From NCBI RefSeq assembly GCF_003945595.2, contig NW_024104453.1, forward strand, positions 1-64,000: DNA of 64,000 nt, read 5' to 3'. Position numbers and translations under genes: made by a program. This document shows, piece after piece, positions 11,901 to 23,300 of this stretch (position 1 is its first letter; every line of letters begins with the position of its first letter). The DNA is from Pipra filicauda (Eukaryota > Chordata > Aves > Passeriformes > Pipridae). The notes beneath the pieces are model-generated. The model was not told the DNA's origin, searched no databases, and saw nothing but the letters and a program-made list of their open reading frames with translations.

Positions 11901-13189
11901 GCCCACCACAGGGACAGAGCTGTTGTGAGCCAGGGCTGAAGGGTGGGGAGGGTTCTATCCACCCCAGGTCCATCCAGGGAGGATCTGGAGATGTAGTGTC
12001 ACCATCCCCAGGGTGCAGAGTGGGCAGAGGGGGGCACCCCTGAAACATTTTGGGTTCCCCACCCTCAGCTGAGCTGGAACATTCAGCCCCAGCACGAGCT
12101 GGACACTGTCACCACCCCAGTGTGAGGAGGGGCTGCTTCTGCCATGGGAGGGATGGACACTTCAAGAGGCTTTGTCCTGCTGTTCCCAGTTCTCCTGAGG
12201 GGGAGAAACGAGGCCAAGTGCCTGTTTGTTTAGTGTGATGGGGGTTTTTTGCATTTCTAGAGGATTTTTCTTGCCCAGCCCTGCCCAATGAGGCTGGTGG
12301 GACTGGCATGGCACAGCCCTGGGCACGGCGAGGTGCCCTCGGCTGAGGCACTGCTGTCTGGGATCAAAGCAGCTGATCCAGGCATGAAGTTTTGGTCTTT
12401 GGTTCCTTGGGGCTTTCCTGAGCTCCTGTTGTGAAACCTTCATTTGCTTCTAACAGCAGCAAGTTGTTGGTTTGTTTTTTTTTTTTCCTCATGATCTTCT
12501 CTTTTCCCCCTCTGTTGCCCTGAGATAAAGGCTGCTAAATTTGTCCTGTGCTGAAAACGCAGCTAATCCTGATGGACCTGAATTCACATCTCCCCCCAGA
12601 GGAATTGCACTAATTTTTTTCCCTTTGTTCTGCCAGGGGACCTGTCCGTTTCCTAGTGGATAAAAAAAAAAAATCACTATTTAGGGCAAGGTTTATATTC
12701 CCGAAAACCCGTGTTTGTTTGCGAGAAAAGAGGACAGGAGGGAAACAAACGAGAAAAGCATCATGCCTTCTTTTTTTTCTTTTTCCCCTTCCGATATTGT
12801 TTTTACAGCAGGCAAGTTTTAATTAAAGTGAGGAACTAGGTCGCCTGTGCTGTCCAGAAGATGCTCTGAGGACGTGGTCCTTTCCCACCAGTGTTACACT
12901 GGGAGCTGGAGCTGCTGGCCCAGCCTGGCAGTGACGGCTGGAAAAGCTCCTTGCAGGCTGCAGGGACAGGGTGGGCTCTGGAAGGGTGGGGGGGTCTCCC
13001 TCCTGCCCACGGCTCCTGGTGGTAATGGGTGGGTTGGGTGTGGCATTTTGGGGTGCTGGGTGAAGCCCGTGTCGGGCTGGGCAGGGCTGTGGTGCCAGCC
13101 CGGCGTGGGGATGCAGAGGGACAGCCCGTGTGTGGAGCAGGTCTGAGCACAGGAGGGGACGGTGAGAGGCAAAGCAGGTGTGAACTGGC

Positions 13190-14339
13190 CCTGCTGGGAG
13201 CCCAGAGCTGGCAGGAGGCTTCAGGAAGCCGCAAGTGCTCGCCTGGGGCAGAAAAATCCAGCGAGAGCCGCCTTGTCCTCACCCGGGGCTCTCCCGGCCC
13301 CGGGCGGTGCAGGATCCTGAGCCGGCCCCGGGCTGGGAATGCGCTGGGCACAGGGACAGGGACGCGGAGCTCCCGGTGCCCGCTCCTGCTGCGGAGGGAG
13401 GAGGAGGAGGATGGAGCGAAGGGCGAGAGCAGGACCGGGGGTGGCAGGAGAGGGGCTGGGGCAGTGGCCGCTCGCTTTTGCCCATGGGCGTGGGGGGTGA
13501 CTGTGCCCACCACCCCACGTCGACGGGTGTGGGGGGTGACTGTGCCCACCGCCCCACGTCGATGGGTGTGGGGGTGACTGTGCCCACCGCTCCCCGGCGG
13601 TGCGGGGGTGCCCCGCGACCCCGGCGCTGCCCCGGAAGCGCCCGGTGCCGTTCCATGCGGTGCAGCCCCGGCAGGACGCCGAGACCCCCGAGCTGGGGGG
13701 CTCCGTCCCGGGGTGCAGGGCCTGAGCACCCCGAGGGGGCGGCCGGGGGGCTCCGTCCCGGGGTTCGGGGGTCGGTGAGCGGAGCCGGGGGACCCCCGTG
13801 GGGGGCGGTGGCTGCGCCCCCCGGACCCGGGGCTCCCCGAGGGCACCGGGGCGCGCAGCTCCCGCACCCCACGGCCCCCCCGACGGGAGGCGGGTGCGGG
13901 GGTGGGGCCTCTCCTCGCCCCCCCCCGTCCCGGGCGGCCCCGGGTCCCCTCCCCGCACGGGGCTGCCGGCGGGACTTCCTGATCCCGCTCCATTGGCCGC
14001 AGGTAGCGCAGCTGTGCGGGACGGGGCACGGACAGACGGACAGAGCCCATGCGGACCCCTCACTGAGCTTCATCCCCCGCCCCCTCCTCCTCCTCCCCTT
14101 CCTCCTCCTCCTCCTCTCCCTGGCTCCCTTCCTGCCCAGCACATGTAAAAGTTGTGCGTGGGGCTCCGCTCCCGTCCCGCTCCCGGTGCTGCTGGCGGCA
14201 GGAGCCGGGCTGGGATCACCCCCGCCGCCGAGCAGGGACCCCCGGAGCAGGGACCCCCCGGGTCCCCTCGCCCATGCTGGATTTCGGCCCGGGAAGGTGA
14301 CTGCGGGAGGAAGCGGCGCCGCGCCGGGTCGGGGTAACC
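13190..14339 (+). promoter_or_regulatory. ITPR3: CpG-rich 5' region and probable promoter/5' UTR of ITPR3
   Basis: About 1.1 kb of very GC- and CpG-rich sequence lies immediately before the ITPR3 start codon, with no TATA box near the ATG. It includes C/T-rich tracts around 14080-14120 and a tandem repeat of about 39 bp at 13484-13590. Three tiny upstream ATG reading frames occur at 14049-14066, 14143-14148 and 14274-14300. The transcription start cannot be fixed from sequence alone, so the 5' UTR boundary is not set. Long minus-strand open frames here are GC artefacts. Confidence 0.6.
13484..13590. repeat. About 39-bp tandem repeat in the ITPR3 5' CpG region
   Basis: TGACTGTGCCCACC recurs at 13498, 13537 and 13575, within a unit that includes CCCCACGTCGA. 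There are about 2.6 copies. Confidence 0.9.
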
Positions 14340-17300
14340 ATGAATGAGATGTCGAGTTTCCTGCACATCGGGGACATCGTCTCCCTGTACGCCGAGGGCT
14401 CCGTCAATGGCTTCATCAGCACCCTGGGGTGAGTGAGGGGCTCCCGTGGCCGCCCGAGGGGACCCCGGGATGGACGGGACGGGACGAAGGTGCTGAGCCG
14501 GAGCACGGTGGGAAAAGGGGCCGGGAAGCTGCGGGTGCTGCAGCAGGAGTCGGCAGAGTTGGTGGGGAGGGGGACGGGGTGTTCCCGCGTTCACTCCCGG
14601 CTCTGGCCGCTGTCGGGGCAGGAGGCAGCCCTGGAAGGACCCCCAGCCCACCCTCCCTGTGGCCAGAAGCTGTTTCCTCCCCATTAGGGGCTGGGGGGGG
14701 GGATGAAAGGGGCTTAAGCAACGTGAGGGGTCGATGGGGTGAGGAAGGGGATGTGCGAGTGGGATGGCTCGGGCAGCCAGGATCCCTCCTGGGCACGGGA
14801 TCATTCTGTACTCCCAGCCCTGTCCAGTGTGGCTGGAGGCTGCCAGCCCCCTGCCAGGCAGTGGTGGCTCTCGCTGTCTCCCCTCGGGGTCCCACATACC
14901 CGGTGATCAGTGGCATCACTGCAGGGTCACCAACACACGGCTGCCCATGGCCACCAAGGGCTGCTGGGGGACCAGGGCACTGCCAGCTCTGGGCTGAGTC
15001 AGCTCCCTGGCCATGGCAGCACTGGCAAGGGGATCTCACTGCCCAGCTGGGGAGACACAGTGCAGCCCTCGGGGACCTGTCCCGTGTCCCTCCTGTTCCC
15101 GTGCAAGCCAGCGGTGCTGCTGGAGCAAAGCCAGGCCAGGACCTTCATCCCCTCCGTGCACAGGCCTGCTCCCACTGGGGGTGTTTGGCCATGGTGTGGG
15201 GACAGGCCGTGGCCCTCGGTGGGGAGGGCTCTGGCAGGGCTGCCCTGGGGCACGGGTGGGTTTTTCCTCACCCCCAGGCAGGGACCCAAACCAGGCAGGG
15301 ACCCAAAGCGTGTCCGCAGCCCCGGGCGGGGGCCGGGGGCTGTGCCAGCGCTCCTGCCCCACGCCGCGTGTAGGAGAGGCTGAGCTCAGGCAGGAATGCT
15401 GACTTGGATGGGATTCCTGGGGCAGGAGCTGCCCGGCTCTATAATCTGTGATGAATGCACTTGCTCCCACATGCCTCTCCATACGCACATACCTTCGCCT
15501 ACACGTGTTCTCGCACCCACCGCCGGGCACGTGCGGCCTCGGGGCTTGTGCCCAGTGGGGCTCCCTCCACCAGGCTGCCCAGCAATGGGGTGCAGTGGGG
15601 GCACCCCTGCCCAGGGGCTCCGTGCAGGCAGCTCTGTGGTGTCGGGCAGCAGGTCCTGGGGGTGCAGCCTGTCTGTGCCAGGGGGGCACATCCCCACAGC
15701 CCTTTGGGAGAGGTCTCCTCGGAGCTGCCCTGCAGAGCCATCCCGAGGCAGGGCTGCAGCCTCGGCAGCTCCGTGCTGAGCACCCCTCCAGCCTCTGGGA
15801 AAGGGGCTTGGGAGGAGGCTCTGCTGGGAGCCAGCCCTGGTTATTGGCTCCCACAGTGTGTCCCAGTGGCTCACCAGGAGCTCAGTTAGAGCCGTGTGGA
15901 CTCTGTGGCTCTGATCCCTTTGCAGCTCTGGCCCTCGCATCCCCTTTTAGCCAAGTGTTTTTCCTTAGAAGCACCTGAAAAGCAGGATTTGTTTGGGGAG
16001 CTTCTTTTTCCCAGGCCCCAGTGTGGCTTCTGCTGGGCAGCCCCACTTTCCCAGGGTTCTGCTTTCTCTGGGTTGTTTCAACCCCTCAAGTTTTCCCTTG
16101 TGCCGGGGGAGACCCAACCACACCTTAAATCACTCCTGTGATAAGGGACGGGGTGACTCACTGAGAGTGCTTCTCCTGGCCCTCCTGCCACAGGGACCTC
16201 ATTTAGCTCATTTGCAAGGCAAACAGCTCTGCCAGCCCACGCTGGCCTGACATCCTTCCTTGTGCAGGGACTGCCTTTGGCTGTGGGGTCACTGGGGGGC
16301 TGAGTGCAATCTGTTTATATGGGGTGATTGTGTCTCCAGGTGCTGCTCACGGGTGTCACGTTAAGGGATGGACACCAATTCTGGGGTGGAGGTGCAGCCC
16401 CTGACTGAGCCCCCCTGCTCCCAGCCCCCCAGTAGCACCGTCGGGGGGCCCCTGGCACAAACCCTCCCCCCAGGCCCCCTCTCTGCGGTGGGCGTTTGCT
16501 CCTGAGCAGGAAAAACATCCCGGGAGGGGTGGGGACCTCCAGTGCTGGGCTAGGTGGGAACGCTGAGCCAAGATACCCAAACCAGCTGCAGTGTGATGAG
16601 CCCAGAGGAGGAGATCACCTAAGGAGTCCTGTGGGCAGAGAGAACTGGGCTAAGGGCGGCCACACTGCTGGTCACAGTGCCCTGGGAGTGACACGGTCCC
16701 CTGGGAGAGCTGGGGGGACAGCATGGGTGTACTGGAGAGGCCAGAAGTGGTTCTGGGAACATGGGAAGTCGCCTCGGAGGATTTTGTTTGCTGCCCCATC
16801 CCTGGGGGCTCCCAGGACCCAGCGGGGGCTCGGGACTGGCAGTGAGGGCTCCCATGAGGAAGGGTCGGTGGCAAACCCCCCTGGGTGGTGAGCGGCTGTT
16901 TCTGGTGAAACAACAGCTTTGGGAGCTGTACCTGTGGTTGCAGGTGGATTTCGGGTGGAGCAGCTCAGGGAGATGCAGCTGGTTAAAGGGTAACTCCAGC
17001 TCTGCCGGGTCAGGACGAACCTGTCTCTGCAGGGAGGAGGAGGAGGAGGAGGAGGAGGAGTCCTCCCGGCACAGGGACAGCAGGGGAAAAGCTGCATTTT
17101 TGTGGCTGCCCTGTGCTCATTCACTTTATTCTTATTCCTCCCTGGGGGATTAGTGCCCACCCTGCACCCTGAGGGTGCTGGCAGGGCTGACCTGGCCCTA
17201 TGCCCAACAAGGACCTCTCCTCCTCCTCCTCCTCCTCCTCCTCTTCCTCACCTCCAGGGGTCGGTGGGCTTTGTAGGGGTGTGCTCCTGCCTGATTTGTG

Positions 17301-20300
17301 TCTTCCCTTTTCCGAGAGCCCTCCTTCCCTGAGCACCCCTGGACCATGGAGTGCTGGAGCTCCCCTTGGCACCGTGTGTGCCGTGCCCTGGGAAGGCTCT
17401 TCCCCAGCCCAGGTTCCTGCAGGAGCAGCAGCTCCACGTCAGCCCCAGCTGGCCCCTGTCCCCGGGGAGCTCAGGGGGTCTGACCGTGGTGGATTTTGGC
17501 AGCACTGGATGAGCTGCTGCTCCCCTGACCTTGGGGAAGGCTCTGCCTCACACGAGGCCAAGCACGATGGCCCCGGGCCAGGGAGTCACTTTGTGCTCAG
17601 AGTTTGGAAGCACCAGAAAGCCCCTCTGGAACCGGTGAGGGCTCCAGGGCTTAAGGCTGGCCAGGTGCTCACCTGTGCCTTGAGGGGCTCACCAGTGCAG
17701 GGTCGGGCCCCTCCTGCTCCCTGGGGTAGTTTGGAAAGGCAAAGTGTGACGTTCCCAGGCTGCATCCAACCTCCTGCCTCACACAGGAGCCTCCTCCCGG
17801 TGCTCAGACAGCCCGTTTTCTCCTTCACACCTGGGCAGTGAGTGCCCTCACGTGCCCGGCTCCCACTCATCCCCGATGCTCTGAGGGCAGAGGGAGCTTC
17901 CATGGCCCATCCTGCTGCGGGAATGCCGGTTATTTTATTAGGTTATTTTATTAGCAGGAGCGTGTCCCGGCTCCAGCCGCCTCCCAGGTGACTCATGTCC
18001 ACCCTGTCAGAATCCTTTATTTTCAGCAATTTTTAACTGAGGAATGTTAGTCCAGAGTATCAGTTTAATAAAAAGAACACTTTGCATTCCTGCAGAGAAT
18101 GTAATCCTAGGATTAAAGATGCTGAAACTGCCTTGAGATCATTAACTAATTAAGACTTGCAGCCTGGCAGGTCACTGTCTCTAATCCTGCCTGGTGGATG
18201 GTGATGCCGGGCACGGGGAAGGCGGGCGAGCACTGTGGCACAGCCAGCACTGAAAATGAGCCTCCCGGGAGGCTGTGACAGGGGAGGATTTTTGGATTTT
18301 AAAGTGCAGAGGTGAATTGAGCCCTCTGCCTCTGTGGGCTCTGGTGGGAGCCGGGCACATGCCAGTTCCTCCTGCTGCTTCGCTTCCCGGGGCTGCGGAA
18401 AGCGGGCGAGCGGGTACAGCCTGTCTGGCTGGAGTACCCAGTTCCCCTGGGAGGCTCACAGGGATGAGCTCCGGGTGTCCCAGCTCCAGGAGCCTCTCGG
18501 GTGATGCTCAACCCTCTGTGCTTTGGGTGCTGGGCAGATCCTCGTGTCGAGTCGTGCTTTGCTGTTCTTGGTAACTTTGAAAAGCAACGTCCCCTCCATC
18601 CCAAAATCGGTGCCCAGCACCCAAGGCCAAGGCTGTGGGATTTTGCTGAATGCTGGGAAAACAAAGAGGTGGGCAGGGAGGAGACACAGAGCCCTGATCT
18701 GATGGGCAGAGCCTGCAACTCTGATCAGATAATAATTAATAACTGGGTTTGGAGGGCCCTGCCACCTCCATCCGCAGCACCTGCACCCTCCGTGTCCCAG
18801 TGGGATGAGTTCCCAGCCGGAGAAGGAGATCTCTGAATGAAAGTTGAACTCATTACATTTTTGCTGGGTTAACTGCAATAGCAGCAGCCAGCACACTATG
18901 CCCGGGGGGCACTGGGCTCAGCCGGGAGCTGGAGCTGGGCAAGGCAGGATCTCCTCTGGCAGAGCCTTGGCACGGGTCACTGAGCAAAGGGCCTGCAGTG
19001 GCTGACATGAACCACTGTGGTTCTTTACTGTGATCTGTATCAGCCCTGTGTGCCCCGAGGGATCGGGGTGGAAAACACCCATGGAGGGAGGGCTGTGGTG
19101 GGAAGTGAGGGGCACCTGTAAAACACCCATGGAGGGAGGGCTGTGGTGGGAAGTGAGGGGCACCTGTAAAACACCCATGGAGGGAGGGCTGTGGTGGGAA
19201 AGGAGGGGCACCTGTAAAACACCCATGGAGGGAGGGCTGTGGTGGGAAATGAGGGGCCTGTGTTCAGAGCAGGCACCCGAGAGTGGCTCCAGGAGCCAAG
19301 TGCTCGTGTGTGAAATATTAATGGAGTGCAAATGGGTGGGAAGTGGGAGATACAAGTTTGGATGCTGTTGCTTGGGTCAGGTGATGGCTGCACGATTGTG
19401 GTTTCAGGCACAGCCTCTCCCCTCTGTCATCCCTCTGTTCCTGACCCTGCTCCCGCTTTTTGTCTGGTGCAGGCTGGTGGATGATCGGTGTGTGGTGGAA
19501 CCGGCTGCCGGGGACCTGGACAACCCCCCCAAGAAGTTCCGAGGTGAGCCTGGGGCAGCTCCATCGCTGCTGTGAACAGCCTTGGGGATGATGGTGGCCC
19601 TGAGCAGCCGGGACAGGGACAGGGACTGGGGGGCTGGGAAGTGCTGGCTTGTCCATACCAGGGATAGGGGCTGGGAAGTGCTGGCTTGTGCCTGCTGCCC
19701 CGTGTGCTCGGGATGCTCTGAACTCGGGGAAAGGGCTGTGTCCCAGAGAGTGTCTCAGTTGAGTTTGAGTGCCTGGAGCTTATAGCCAAGGAGTGTACAG
19801 GGAGCTGTGAAATCTCCCCAAACCTGTGACTGTGGGGTTGCATTTGGGGTTGCTTTAGGGCAACCATTCCTTTCATCCCAGCTGCTGTCATTTTGGGTCC
19901 TATTTTAAAAAAAGCTTTTTAAATATCAGTTCCCCCCTCTGCATTGTGCCTCCACCTTTTCTCTGGGTGCATTAACAACCCATCCAGCAGCTCCCAGCAT
20001 CCCACAGCCCAGGGAGCCGTCCCGTTTCCTGGGCATCAGCGGACTTTCCCCTGGGGCTGGATGGGAAGAGCTGGGAGCAGCCTTGTCCCAGCAGCCACTC
20101 CATCCCTTGCCTGGCCATGGGCGGGTGTCGAATCTCTTTTCCAGGCACAGGTTTGGTTGAGGCTCAGCCCTGCTCCCTGCAAACCCTATCAGGATATCCA
20201 GCTGCTTGTTTTAATGGCCGGAAGGGTCTCGCTCTGCCTGCTCGATAGCCATCGCCTCGAGCCCTGGAAACAACGGGCTGAGCTCTTCCCTGCGGCAGCA

Positions 20301-23300
20301 GCGAGAGCCCGGGCAGGATTTTCATGTGCTGTGGCCGTCCCCATATCCTGTGGCCGGACCCTGCCCTATCCTGCGCCGCGGTGAGCGGGATGCAGGTCTC
20401 CCTGGGGCGTCCCGCTGGGAAAACAGGACCCTTCTCCCGAGGTCAGGTCCAAAAGGTTCTTTGGAAACGCCAAAACCCACCCGGGAGCCTGTTCCTGCGG
20501 CCCTGCCCTCGGGAGACGCTCCACACCTCTCAGTTATTTGCTTTCTTTCTGTGGTTTCTCCCCCCTCCAAGGCTCTTCCCAGCCCAGTTCAGGCATGAAA
20601 GGAAAAGCAAATCCAGTGCTTCCACCCTGCGCTGAGCCAGCGTCGGGAGGCTCCCAGACAAGGGGCAGTGAGACCCTTGGCTGTGCCACTCCCTGCAGTG
20701 CCCCCCGTGCCTCGTGTTCCCCGAGGGTTTGCAGGAGGTTTTGCCCCCATGGCCGTTCTGGGCCGGGTCAGGTCGGCCCCACATCCCCTGCTGAGCTGCT
20801 CCTGCAGGGCAGTGCTGACGTGGGACCTTCCCCCGCCTTCCCTGTTTTCTGCCCACCATCCATCTTGCAGAAAGCTGTCGATGCTTTGGCCCAGATGCCA
20901 AAATCTCCAGCTCCCGACACAAACTGTGCTGGAGACTTTTTGTGTGGAAACCTCGCTGTGCCTCAGTTTCCCTCCTCACAAAGCCAGGCTCAGCACTGAG
21001 CCGGGGGCAGCCCCGTGGGCAGGGCGTGCGTGGAGCCAGGGCTCGGGTTTGGACCCAGCTCCGAGTGGCTTTGCTGGATTATTTTCCCTCCCCCCAGTTC
21101 CAACTTCCCGCCACAGGTGCCCGGTGTGGCCGTAGGGGCCCGGTGTGGCCGCAGGTGCCCGGTGTGGCCGCAGGGGCCCCGGTGTGGCCGCAGGTGCCCG
21201 GTGTGGCCGCGGCCCCGCTCGGGGCAGTGGGCACGGGCAGTCAGGCGCGGCAGCTCCCGCGCTCCGGCGTCACGGGCTCCCTGGCACGGGATGTGCCGCT
21301 GGCAAACAGACCTGCAAAACGAAACGTGAAACTTGGCCCTGTCCCAGCGGCCCCGGCCGGTGAGAACCGCGCTCGGCACTGTTTGCCCGGCACTCCCAGG
21401 TAAATAAATACGCTCTCGCCGGCGCCTCGGGCCCGCGGCCAGCCAGGGAAGGGACTTTTTTATTTTCTTTTTGTGTCTGAAGGTTCTGGGCTGCTATTTC
21501 AGGCATAATTAGGGCGATTCAGGCTGCAGAGCCCTTCCTGCCCTCACCCTGCACAGCTTTCAGCCGTGGAAGGGGCCTGGGAGATGTGAGTGCCTCCTTG
21601 TCTCCAGACATCTGCTCTCCTGCTTCAGTTCCCAAAGCCTGGATCTGGGTGTCTGCGCTTCCCGCCCCCCAGCCGGGAGGAAAACAGACAAACTGGGACA
21701 ATCTGCAGAGCAGGGAGTCACTGGAAGCATTTGGAGGAGCTGGGATGCATCTTGTGCATCCTTTAGGACCTGAAATGCAGCTGCTGACACGCAGATTTTG
21801 GGATTACGCGTCCAGCACGGGTGATCCAAGCTCTCTGAGACTGTTCTGGAGGGATGGACGTGTGTATCCCAATGGCATGGCCACCACAGGGTCCATCCAC
21901 AGCCTCTGCAGGCTCTGGGTGTCCCATGGTAACAAGGGGTGTGGAGATGGCTGCTCGTGTCCCGACCTCCCTCCCTCCCGGATCCCTCCCAGTGGGATCC
22001 TCTCCTCCTTTGGTGCAGCTGGGCTTCATCAGAGCTTCTTCTCCCCCAGAAGTTTTCCTTCCCAAATAGCACAGCCATTTCCGATGGGAGCACTTCTAAT
22101 CATGAGTCCAAGAAGTGGAGTAATTCCTGGACTCATCATTTATCCTGATTTAAAGCTCACCCTCCAGCCAATACACGTGTCCCCACCGCGTCTCCCTCGG
22201 ACCCCCGGCAGCGGATGGGGTTGTGGTGGGATGGGGGGACCATCTCCCAGTGGTGCTGCTGGGACAGGAGCATGTCCTGGAGGAGCCCTCGCTCCTGTCC
22301 CACTGGGGACACGCTGGTGGCTGCTGCAGCCTCACGCTGCCTCCTCTGCTCCCAGATTGCCTCTTCAAAGTGTGTCCCATGAACCGCTACTCCGCCCAGA
22401 AGCAGTACTGGAAGGCCAAGCAGACCAAGCAGGACAAGGACAAGATTGCAGATGTGGTGCTGCTGCAGAAACTCCAGGTGAGAGGGGTGAGGGATTGTCC
22501 TGCCCAGAGCGGGCGGTCCCTGAGAGCTGGGTGGGTGATCACATGCAGACCTCTGGTGATGTTAGTTTTGGGATGAGAGGGGTTTTCCACCTGCCTTTCC
22601 CCCCTTGCCCTATGCACAGCCATCGTTGTCTCACCCTCCTGATGCTCCTTGTGCAGAAGAGCTGTGGCAGAGTGGGCAGAGGAGCTCTGTGAGCACAGCC
22701 CTGCACCCCCCAGACCCCTCTCAGCACCCCCCAGCGCCTCTCAGCACCCCGGGCGTGCAGGAGGGAGCCCTGCAGCCAGGACGTGCTCCAAAGGGCTGTG
22801 GAAGGGAAAGGCTCCTGTTGACTTCCCCGAGGTTTGGCCAGGGCCCATGTCAAACATTGCACAATGGCCTCAGACAGCTGGCGAGGCCCCGCGGATGATT
22901 CATAAAACTGAGGCTGAGGAGAGATTCACTAAATCATCTCATCGGCCTCCAGCCCAGCCCAGCTCCACCGGCCCAGCTCTGCCGTGGGCAGGGGGGCTGA
23001 GCAGGGTCAGGATGGGGTGTCCTGCCCTGGGTTGGAGGTGCTGGGACAGGGTCGGTGCCTCCTGCCCTGTCCAGCCCTACGTGGTCACTGGCACGTGGAA
23101 ACACCACTTTCCTGCTCCCGTTGCACTGGGACGTGTAACGTCACAGCTGCCCCGGCCAGGGCTGGACCCAGAGGCTCATTGCTGAGCCTGATTGATTGCA
23201 CCTTGGTTAGGGTTTGTCTTAAAGAGATTCTGCTGTTTCCTTGCTGCTTCCCACTGCTCCTGGTGTTTCCATTGGTGTCCTGAGTGGAGCCAGGGCAGGA

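Larger units (their letters stand above)
1..13189. other. Intergenic region upstream of ITPR3, no supported gene
   Basis: No conserved protein could be read in either strand. The human upstream neighbour BAK1 is not visible. Contents are CR1 LINE fragments (separate entries), a 38-bp minisatellite at 5651-5862, a 54-base T run at 3260-3313, a CpG-rich patch at about 2090-3110, and AT-rich non-coding islands near 9640-9760 and 12470-12830. Open frames of 100-300 codons in this stretch overlap CR1 copies or GC-rich sequence and have no recognisable protein. Confidence 0.6.
14429..19472 (+). other. ITPR3 intron 1
   Basis: This is the largest ITPR3 intron (5,044 bp). It contains complementary GGA and TCC repeat tracts (17034-17060 and 17218-17250), an AT-rich island at 17930-18180 with a perfect TAATCC/GGATTA palindrome, and a 48-bp minisatellite at 19072-19259. 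I see no coding exon of another gene. The long open frames are Gly/Pro/Arg-rich composition artefacts. Confidence 0.8.

Noticed and set aside
1..13189. Search for BAK1, the human upstream neighbour of ITPR3
   Set aside because: No BH-domain or membrane-anchor sequence of that family was seen in any frame. It is either further away or located elsewhere.
12836..14142. Three long overlapping minus-strand open frames (280-404 codons) over the ITPR3 5' CpG region
   Set aside because: They are Pro/Arg/Gly/Ser-rich, overlap each other in different frames, resemble no known protein, and arise because stop codons are rare in very GC-rich DNA.
19072..19259. Possible CRISPR-like direct repeats (also the arrays at 5651 and 54248)
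   Set aside because: Units are contiguous with no unique spacers, and the genome is a vertebrate one. These are minisatellites.
21586..22692. 368-codon plus-strand open frame in ITPR3 intron 2
   Set aside because: It crosses exon 3 in the wrong frame and shows no conserved protein. It is a shadow of GC-rich sequence.
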